This document shows, piece by piece, positions 55,111 through 64,000 of a DNA stretch of 64,000 nt (the stretch's first letter is position 1; each line of letters opens with the position of its first letter). The stretch comes from Deroplatys truncata (Eukaryota; Arthropoda; Insecta; Mantodea; Mantidae). The notes beneath the pieces are model-generated. The model was not told the DNA's origin and did not search any database. It saw nothing but the letters and a program-made list of their open reading frames with translations. The stretch spans positions 178,066,096-178,130,095 of the forward strand of contig CM060985.1 of NCBI GenBank assembly GCA_030765065.1, written 5' to 3'. The position numbers and the translations under genes were made by a program.

Positions 55111-55884
55111 CTCAATTCAATTCTGGCGGTAAAGGTAAATAAACCTGAAGACACATGTGTTGTTAGAAATGAAATATCCGCTGCATCTGTTTTATTTTAC
55201 ATGCAACTGCTTTATACTTTACGGATTTCTTAACTAAAAGCAAAACATTTAAGCGCAAGGGCTTTGTAAATGTTTTTTAATCGTTTAGTAATTTATGAAA
55301 TGAAATTAGCTTTTCATTGCCTATGTTCTTCAGAAGCACTTGGGCTTTTCATTGGTAAAATAAATATAAAAATAAGGTGAATATTTGTTTAGAATTACCC
55401 TGATCACATACATGCACATACAAATTTTCTCCGATTATAATATACATATAGATTATAGCGTTAATATCTCTGAGCTGAAATCTAAAAAGTGAACATAGAC
55501 CTGTTATTTCAACTGTGTAAATTCGCGTATATTTAATGGTGAAGCTCTCATTTGAAGTGGGTTGTGCCTTGACGTTAGAAGCCACCTTCATTTACCACGT
55601 CGAGGTTTATGCAAGTAACGTATCTAGCGTACAATTTCCTTTGGGACTGTCTACTGCGCTTGTCAAATTTCCCAAGAGAGGCCACTACGAGGCAGCACGT
55701 GCAGAATAATTTTTCTGACCACCCAAAAGGAACTAGGAAAGGCAAATGTTCTTCTTCCGACTGCTTAGCAAGAAATGTTGAACTTTCCATTCCTTTCCTT
55801 CCTTTTGAGCATTACCTCTTGAATTTTTAATGCATATCGTCAGTGACACAAGAAAAACTCGTAACTTCAAAATATTTAATTTTA
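55111..55884. other. no gene recognised
   Basis: AT-rich. Open frames of 71-80 codons on both strands show no domain. Confidence 0.4.
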
Positions 55885-56632
55885 CAGGAGGCCCCCTGAA
55901 CCAAAAGAAACGTATTTTTAGAAACATCTCCACGCGTGTGTCTTTTTGTGTATGTGATAATTGTAAATAAATGAAGCCAGATAAATGCCAAACTGGATAT
56001 TTAAGTTCAGTATCTTCCAAGAATGCAACATAAAGAATTTAAAGAAAATATCCCCACCCAAAAATTAGCTTTAAAGAAAACACGTAGATGATACTTTTTC
56101 AAAAATCACCATCGATTTTAATTCGAATAGTATATACGAGGGTTGGAACTTAAATAGTGGCAACTATTTATTAACAGCCTATACAAAAGAGTTACATGTT
56201 AGCAACCTTTACTGCCCTTCAATGTAGTCACCAGCGTTGTGTATAACCCGTTGCCAGCGATGTGGAAGTCGTAGTATACCTTTAGCAGAGCTTGTTCTGT
56301 TGATAGTGCGAATGAGAGGTCTACTGCCTGTCGAATCTCTGGAGCAGTTCCGAAGCGAATGCCACGAAGTGGTTCCTTCATCTTCGGAATCAAATCAAAG
56401 TCACAAGGACTTTAGTCCGGGGAGTATGGTGGATGGTACAGCACTACCCAGTCCCATCGACCGAACAAATCAGGCACAGCTTGTTGCTGTACAACAACAT
56501 ACAATTGTAGTTATTTTTGCTAGTTTCTGCAAATGTTTATGTCGATTAACATGAAGTAGATGGAGAATAATTGTTTGTAAAAATAGTTTGTACGAGAGTA
56601 GAGAAAGTCATAAGAGTGTAATACATCAGATT
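55885..56632 (+). mobile_element. family H copy 19, interrupted by a mariner
   Basis: 55885-56142 matches the region from the GGCCCCCTGAA block to the GATTTTAATTCGAATAGTATAT block; 56510-56632 is the 3' end (GCAAATGTTTATGTCGATTA to GTAATACATCAGAT). About 400 bp of body between these points is missing, lost together with one end of the inserted mariner. Confidence 0.78.
56145..56508 (-). mobile_element. mariner 3' fragment inserted in family H
   Basis: Left TIR TACGAGGGTTGGAACTTAAA preceded by TA. Minus strand: HPPYSPD, SPCDFDLIPKMKEPLRGIRF (third catalytic D in the first word pair) and, across a shift, LPHRWQRVIHN-AGDYIEGQ. Related to, but not the same family as, the mariner at 23374. The 5' two thirds are absent. 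Confidence 0.85.
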
Positions 56633-56639
56633 TCTAAAA

Positions 56640-57574
56640 ATAGGAAACCACATTTTGTTTGTTGCTTCCTCATTGGAAAATGATTTATAAAATGCTGTTT
56701 ATTTTGTGATGAATAAAGAAACAAAACAAAAAATGTTGGTTTCAAATTACGAAACGTAACTTGACCCTCAAATGACCATCCATGGATGGTCCAAATATTC
56801 ATTGCGTTCTTCGTACACAGACATTCAGAATTTTCGTTGTTATTTACGTTGGTGTAAAAGCAATTGCAAAGTGTTTTATATAAATGTTGTATACTTTTAT
56901 GAGTGAGAAAACAACACAAAAAGGTAGGTTTACATTGAAAAAATTAAATTGGCAATAATATGACTATCACCACTTCCTTCAAATAAAACATGACTAATGG
57001 CATTTACTTTCCCACATAATATCAAGCAACTTTTATTAAAGACATTACTTTCTACAAATATTAGTTTTGGAGATATTGTACAGTCTCAACTTAAATGGTT
57101 CAACCTGTATATTGTACTGGATACCAATAAGTTGCATTGACGGATAACGGTAGATAATATTAAATATAGAATAAATAGTTTACTTAGTGATTATTAGCTG
57201 GTTTTCAGTTACTTCTTTCTGCTGTCCTCCACCGGCTGTTAATTAATTAAAACATGTTTAGGTGTTACTAATCTTCTGATTTATTTTACATTTATAAACT
57301 AATTTTGCTTTGCTTTCTTTCTAGTTATAAGTGAAATCTATAAAACGATAATTGAAATGACATGTTTTTGGATAATTTGGAATAAAGTATAGAGGTTTGC
57401 CACGGACGTCTCGGATAGGAAACCCAGTAACGGAACGGAATATTTCACAATTTTCATATTTATACATCTTATTTGTTTTGTTTCTCCCGATAATGGAAAG
57501 AGTATTTAGCATTGCGGCCACCGTTTAAGCATTTGTTTGTCGCGATCTTTTTATCTGTAACGAAATATGTAATT
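56640..57574. repeat. no gene; repeat shared with 6240-6405 at 56945-57110
   Basis: Apart from the 165-bp repeat, which ends TTAAATGGTTCAACCTGTAT, the region is AT-rich with no recognised frame. Confidence 0.5.
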
Positions 57575-57700
57575 AGCTATTTCTGCAAACGTTTATCGCG
57601 ATTAAAATAACAAACACAGAGAAATAAGCTCGCGTAGAAATACTTTGCATGCACAGTAATAAACAATAGAGAGGCAGAAAGTCATGTGAAATTAAAATAA
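57575..57700 (+). mobile_element. family H 3' end, divergent subfamily
   Basis: TTTCTGCAAACGTTTATCGC, GAGAAATAAGCTCGCGTAG and GAGGCAGAAAGTCATGTGAA match the last 120 bp of family H with many differences. Confidence 0.6.
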
Positions 57701-58159
57701 GACATTTACTTCTAGCTATGTTAAATACTGCGGCTTTGTTGCATTTCATTCATCAAGTCCTTCAGAATGACGAACATGAAAACCTTGCAAGAGCGAACGC
57801 CTCCTTTGATTTTTCTTTCCGTAGCTCATGCCTTTCGTTTTATTTGTTCCCTAGGAAAGTTACGCTGTTATTTATTTGACTGCTTTGCAACTTGGAATCA
57901 AAAAAACTACGTGAAATATGCTTCACTTTGTTTACGACGTACGCGATAGATGTATTCCCCTTCCCCAAGTCCTAACACTGAACTTGTTCGATACATGTTT
58001 GTCCCAGCTTCTGTGTTCTCCTCTTTTGAAATTGATGTCACACTGTACTGGGGCTGAAAGTGAAATGAGTACTTTTGTTACTCTGCAGTGAGTATGCCGT
58101 AGTATATCCACATCTAGTTCAATGCATTTCTAGCTCCATTACCGGTCAAGCGACCAATT
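57701..58159. other. no gene recognised
   Basis: Spacer before the satellite. Nothing recognised. Confidence 0.4.
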
Positions 58160-58530
58160 TTCATCAAGCATGGGAGGAACTACACAAATCATCAGAACCA
58201 AATCACAAAGTATGTGGAAGAAACCACACAATGTATTAGAAACCACTCAAAAACATGTGAAGAAACTACACAAAACATGCGGTACTACTTCACAAAGAAT
58301 GGGAAAGCTCTTATGAACAGGAATGCAGAAAAATTACACAAAGCATGAGGAACCCCTTCAAAAAACACCAGAAAGCACTTCACAACGTATGTAGAAGAAC
58401 TACACAAAAATAAGCAGCAACTTCACTAAGTATGTGGGAGAACTACACAAAAATAAGAAACTACTTCTCAACGTGTAGAACAACAACACAGAAATAAGCA
58501 ACTTCACTAAGTATCTGGAAGAAATACACA
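58160..58530 (+). repeat. degenerate edge of the satellite array
   Basis: Roughly 40-bp units with TATGTGGAAGAAAC, ACACAAAAA and CTTCAC words, each different from the next and of varied length. Divergence falls toward the right, where the homogeneous array begins. Confidence 0.85.
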
Positions 58531-61500
58531 AAAATAAGCAACAACTTCACTAAGTATGTTAAAGAACCACACAAAAACATGAGCAACAACTTCACTAAGT
58601 ATGTTAAAGAACCACATAAAAACATGAGCAACAACTTCACTAAGTATGTTAAAGAACCACACAAAAATAAGCAACAACTTCACTAAGTATGTTAAAGAAC
58701 CACACAAAAACATGAGCAACAACTTCACTAAGTATGTTAAAGAACCACATAAAAACATGAGCAACAACTTCACTAAGTATGTTAAAGAACCACATAAAAA
58801 TAAGCAACAACTTCACTAAGTATGTTAAAGAACCACACAAAAATAAGCAACAACTTCACTAAGTATGTTAAAGAACCACATAAAAACATGAGCAACAACT
58901 TCACTAAGTATGTTAAAGAACCACACAAAAACATGAGCAACAACTTCACTAAGTATGTTAAAGAACCACATAAAAACATGAGCAACAACTTCAATAAATA
59001 TGTGGAAAAACTAGACAAAAATAAGCAACACCTTCACTAAGTATGTTAAAGAACCACATAAAAACATGAGCAACAACTTCACTAAGTATGTTAAAGAACC
59101 ACACAAAAACATGAGCAACAACTTCACTAAGTATGTTAAAGAACCACATAAAAACATGAGCAACAACTTCACTAAGTATGTTAAAGAACCACACAAAAAC
59201 ATGAGCAACAACTTCACTAAGTATGTTAAAGAACCACATAAAAACATGAGCAACAACTTCACTAAGTATGTTAAAGAACCACACAAAAATAAGCAACAAC
59301 TTCACTAAGTATGTTAAAGAACCACACAAAAACATGAGCAACAACTTCACTAAGTATGTTAAAGAACCACATAAAAACATGAGCAACAACTTCACTAAGT
59401 ATGTTAAAGAACCACACAAAAACATGAGCAACAACTTCACTAAGTATGTTAAAGAACCACATAAAAATAAGCAACAACTTCACTAAGTATGTTAAAGAAC
59501 CACACAAAAACATGAGCAACAACTTCACTAAGTATGTTAAAGAACCACATAAAAATAAGCAACAACTTCACTAAGTATGTTAAAGAACCACACAAAAATA
59601 AGCAACAACTTCACTAAGTATGTTAAAGAACCACACAAAAACATGAGCAACAACTTCACTAAGTATGTTAAAGAACCACATAAAAATAAGCAACAACTTC
59701 ACTAAGTATGTTAAAGAACCACATAAAAATAAGCAACAACTTCACTAAGTATGTTAAAGAACCACATAAAAATAAGCAACAACTTCACTAAGTATGTTAA
59801 AGAACCACAGAAAAATAAGCAACAACTTCACTAAGTATGTTAAAGAACCACATAAAAATAAGCAACAACTTCACTAAGTATGTTAAAGAACCACATAAAA
59901 ATAAGCAACAACTTCACTAAGTATGTTAAAGAACCACACAAAAATAAGCAACAACTTCACTAAGTATGTTAAAGAACCACATAAAAACATGAGCAACAAC
60001 TTCACTAAGTATGTTAAAGAACCACATAAAAATAAGCAACAACTTCACTAAGTATGTTAAAGAACCACATAAAAATAAGCAACAACTTCACTAAGTATGT
60101 TAAAGAACCACATAAAAATAAGCAACAACTTCACTAAGTATGTTAAAGAACCACATAAAAATAAGCAACAACTTCACTAAGTATGTTAAAGAACCACATA
60201 AAAACATGAGCAACAACTTCACTAAGTATGTTAAAGAACCACACAAAAATAAGCAACAACTTCACTAAGTATGTTAAAGAACCACACAAAAACATGAGCA
60301 ACAACTTCACTAAGTATGTTAAAGAACCACACAAAAACATGAGCAACAACTTCACTAAGTATGTTAAAGAACCACACAAAAATAAGCAACAACTTCACTA
60401 AGTATGTTAAAGAACCACATAAAAATAAGCAACAACTTCACTAAGTATGTTAAAGAACCACACAAAAATAAGCAACAACTTCACTAAGTATGTTAAAGAA
60501 CCACACAAAAATAAGCAACAACTTCACTAAGTATGTTAAAGAACCACACAAAAACATGAGCAACAACTTCACTAAGTATGTTAAAGAACCACACAAAAAC
60601 ATGAGCAACAACTTCACTAAGTATGTTAAAGAACCACACAAAAACATGAGCAACAACTTCACTAAGTATGTTAAAGAACCACATAAAAATGAGCAACAAC
60701 TTCACTAAGTATGTTAAAGAACCACACAAAAACATGAGCAACAACTTCACTAAGTATGTTAAAGAACCACATAAAAATGAGCAACAACTTCACTAAGTAT
60801 GTTAAAGAACCACACAAAAACATGAGCAACAACTTCACTAAGTATGTTAAAGAACCACATAAAAATGAGCAACAACTTCACTAAGTATGTTAAAGAACCA
60901 CACAAAAACATGAGCAACAACTTCACTAAGTATGTTAAAGAACCACACAAAAACATGAGCAACAACTTCACTAAGTATGTTAAAGAACCACATAAAAATG
61001 AGCAACAACTTCACTAAGTATGTTAAAGAACCACACAAAAACATGAGCAACAACTTCACTAAGTATGTTAAAGAACCACACAAAAATAAGCAACAACTTC
61101 ACTAAGTATGTTAAAGAACCACATAAAAACATGAGCAACAACTTCACTAAGTATGTTAAAGAACCACATAAAAATGAGCAACAACTTCACTAAGTATGTT
61201 AAAGAACCACACAAAAATAAGCAACAACTTCACTAAGTATGTTAAAGAACCACACAAAAACATGAGCAACAACTTCACTAAGTATGTTAAAGAACCACAC
61301 AAAAACATGAGCAACAACTTCACTAAGTATGTTAAAGAACCACACAAAAACATGAGCAACAACTTCACTAAGTATGTTAAAGAACCACACAAAAATAAGC
61401 AACAACTTCACTAAGTATGTTAAAGAACCACACAAAAACATGAGCAACAACTTCACTAAGTATGTTAAAGAACCACACAAAAACATGAGCAACAACTTCA

Positions 61501-61775
61501 CTAAGTATGTTAAAGAACCACACAAAAATAAGCAACAACTTCACTAAGTATGTTAAAGAACCACACAAAAACATGAGCAACAACTTCACTAAGTATGTTA
61601 AAGAACCACACAAAAACATGAGCAACAACTTCACTAAGTATGTTAAAGAACCACACAAAAACATGAGCAACAACTTCACTAAGTATGTTAAAGAACCACA
61701 CAAAAATAAGCAACAACTTCACTAAGTATGTTAAAGAACCACACAAAAACATGAGCAACAACTTCACTAAGTATG

Positions 61776-63670
61776 TTAAAGAACCACATAAAAATGAGCA
61801 ACAACTTCACTAAGTATGTTAAAGAACCACACAAAAATAAGCAACAACTTCACTAAGTATGTTAAAGAACCACACAAAAACATGAGCAACAACTTCACTA
61901 AGTATGTTAAAGAACCACACAAAAACATGAGCAACAACTTCACTAAGTATGTTAAAGAACCACACAAAAACATGAGCAACAACTTCACTAAGTATGTTAA
62001 AGAACCACATAAAAATGAGCAACAACTTCACTAAGTATGTTAAAGAACCACACAAAAACATGAGCAACAACTTCACTAAGTATGTTAAAGAACCACATAA
62101 AAATGAGCAACAACTTCACTAAGTATGTTAAAGAACCACATAAAAATGAGCAACAACTTCACTAAGTATGTTAAAGAACCACATAAAAACATGAGCAACA
62201 ACTTCACTAAGTATGTTAAAGAACCACATAAAAATGAGCAACAACTTCACTAAGTATGTTAAAGAACCACACAAAAATAAGCAACAACTTCACTAAGTAT
62301 GTTAAAGAACCACACAAAAATAAGCAACAACTTCACTAAGTATGTTAAAGAACCACACAAAAACATGAGCAACAACTTCACTAAGTATGTTAAAGAACCA
62401 CATAAAAACATGAGCAACAACTTCACTAAGTATGTTAAAGAACCACACAAAAACATGAGCAACAACTTCAATAAATATGTGGAAAAACTAGACAAAAATA
62501 AGCAACACCTTCACTAAGTATGTTAAAGAACCACATAAAAACATGAGCAACAACTTCACTAAGTATGTTAAAGAACCACACAAAAATAAGCAACAACTTC
62601 ACTAAGTATGTTAAAGAACCACACAAAAATAAGCAACAACTTCACTAAGTATGTTAAAGAACCACACAAAAATAAGCAACAACTTCACTAAGTATGTTAA
62701 AGAACCACACAAAAACATGAGCAACAACTTCACTAAGTATGTTAAAGAACCACATAAAAATGAGCAACAACTTCACTAAGTATGTTAAAGAACCACACAA
62801 AAATAAGCAACAACTTCACTAAGTATGTTAAAGAACCACACAAAAACATGAGCAACAACTTCACTAAGTATGTTAAAGAACCACACAAAAACATGAGCAA
62901 CAACTTCACTAAGTATGTTAAAGAACCACACAAAAACATGAGCAACAACTTCACTAAGTATGTTAAAGAACCACATAAAAATGAGCAACAACTTCACTAA
63001 GTATGTTAAAGAACCACACAAAAACATGAGCAACAACTTCACTAAGTATGTTAAAGAACCACATAAAAATGAGCAACAACTTCACTAAGTATGTTAAAGA
63101 ACCACATAAAAATGAGCAACAACTTCACTAAGTATGTTAAAGAACCACATAAAAACATGAGCAACAACTTCACTAAGTATGTTAAAGAACCACATAAAAA
63201 TGAGCAACAACTTCACTAAGTATGTTAAAGAACCACACAAAAATAAGCAACAACTTCACTAAGTATGTTAAAGAACCACACAAAAATAAGCAACAACTTC
63301 ACTAAGTATGTTAAAGAACCACACAAAAACATGAGCAACAACTTCACTAAGTATGTTAAAGAACCACATAAAAACATGAGCAACAACTTCACTAAGTATG
63401 TTAAAGAACCACACAAAAACATGAGCAACAACTTCAATAAATATGTGGAAAAACTAGACAAAAATAAGCAACACCTTCACTAAGTATGTTAAAGAACCAC
63501 ATAAAAACATGAGCAACAACTTCACTAAGTATGTTAAAGAACCACACAAAAATAAGCAACAACTTCACTAAGTATGTTAAAGAACCACACAAAAATAAGC
63601 AACAACTTCACTAAGTATGTTAAAGAACCACACAAAAATAAGCAACAACTTCACTAAGTATGTTAAAGAA
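61776..63670 (+). repeat. higher-order repeat, 966-bp period
   Basis: 61776-62741 and 62742-about 63670 repeat the same order of A, B, C and rare monomers with a 966-bp offset (22 monomers; 12 of 43 bp and 10 of 45 bp fit this length). The rare monomers at 62470 and 63436 are exactly 966 bp apart. A shorter period of 309-311 bp (seven monomers) is visible across 60450-62080. Confidence 0.85.
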
Positions 63671-64000
63671 CCACACAAAAATAAGCAACAACTTCACTAA
63701 GTATGTTAAAGAACCACACAAAAATAAGCAACAACTTCACTAAGTATGTTAAAGAACCACACAAAAATAAGCAACAACTTCACTAAGTATGTTAAAGAAC
63801 CACACAAAAATAAGCAACAACTTCACTAAGTATGTTAAAGAACCACACAAAAATAAGCAACAACTTCACTAAGTATGTTAAAGAACCACACAAAAATAAG
63901 CAACAACTTCACTAAGTATGTTAAAGAACCACACAAAAATAAGCAACAACTTCACTAAGTATGTTAAAGAACCACACAAAAATAAGCAACAACTTCACTA
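63537..64000 (+). repeat. homogeneous run of type A monomers
   Basis: Eleven successive 43-bp type A units without visible variation, reaching the window edge. Confidence 0.9.

Larger units (their letters stand above)
58531..64000 (+). repeat. satellite array, 43/45-bp monomers
   Basis: About 125 head-to-tail monomers, continuing past the window. Three main types: A, 43 bp (CACAAAAATAAGCAACAACT...), B, 45 bp (CAYAAAAACATGAGCAACAA...), C, 43 bp (CATAAAAATGAGCAACAACT...); all share TTCACTAAGTATGTTAAAGA. An older monomer with AATAAATATGTGGAAAAACT occurs at 58993, 62470 and 63436. B is 15 codons long, so runs of B give open frames on both strands, but A brings a TAA and shifts the frame. No evidence of coding. 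Confidence 0.97.

Noticed and set aside
58461-63483. Many open frames of 60-149 codons in the satellite on both strands
   Set aside because: They follow from the 45-bp monomer being a multiple of three and lacking stops; frames break at every 43-bp unit and exist equally on both strands.
58531-64000. Regular short repeats resembling a CRISPR array
   Set aside because: Monomers are joined head to tail with no unique spacers, and the context is eukaryotic.

Overview
This is a gene-poor, AT-rich stretch of an animal nuclear genome, almost certainly an arthropod and probably an insect with a large genome. The evidence is the mix of repeats: arthropod-type mariner and Tc1 transposases, several LINEs with insect-like reverse transcriptase and RNase H domains, Penelope-like elements with a GIY-YIG nuclease, tRNA-derived SINEs, and a long satellite array. 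I found no intact host gene, no true tRNA or rRNA gene and no bacterial feature. Nearly every open frame comes from decayed mobile DNA.

Layout. 0-10 kb: mariner remnant, Tc1 remnant, one SINE candidate, a small unknown inverted-repeat transposon, and several copies of a ~0.85-0.95 kb non-autonomous family that I call family H. 10-18 kb: a nest in which one mariner has been split into three pieces (10.61-11.04, 15.18-15.31 and 17.58-18.09 kb). The intruders are a minus-strand LINE, which itself holds a Tc1, a second LINE fragment and a SINE, and three family H copies, one of them inserted in another. 18-27 kb: LINE RT split by family H, a mariner inserted in another mariner, and a Penelope-like fold-back. 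27-39 kb: three LINE tails with different microsatellite ends, a deleted mariner, SINE and transposase remnants. 40-47 kb: more family H, a short inverted-repeat deletion derivative (42.05-42.52 kb) and a degenerate mariner-superfamily element with recognisable TIRs (42.69-43.97 kb). 47.6-49.2 kb: second Penelope-like element. 49.6-51.6 kb: a decayed gene of an orphan cysteine-rich protein family that also has a repeat copy at 10.1-10.6 kb. 52-57 kb: Harbinger-type transposase fragment, LINE, SINE, mariner. 58.2-64.0 kb: a satellite of 43- and 45-bp monomers running off the window.

The most interesting signal is family H. It has more than 20 copies or fragments on both strands, a 12-bp inverted repeat terminal at one end and about 24 bp inside the other, a short hairpin after the internal repeat, T residues on both sides of insertions, and an internal GT microsatellite. 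This resembles Helentron-associated (HINE/DINE-1-like) elements, but no Rep/helicase-bearing partner is present, so the assignment is an inference.
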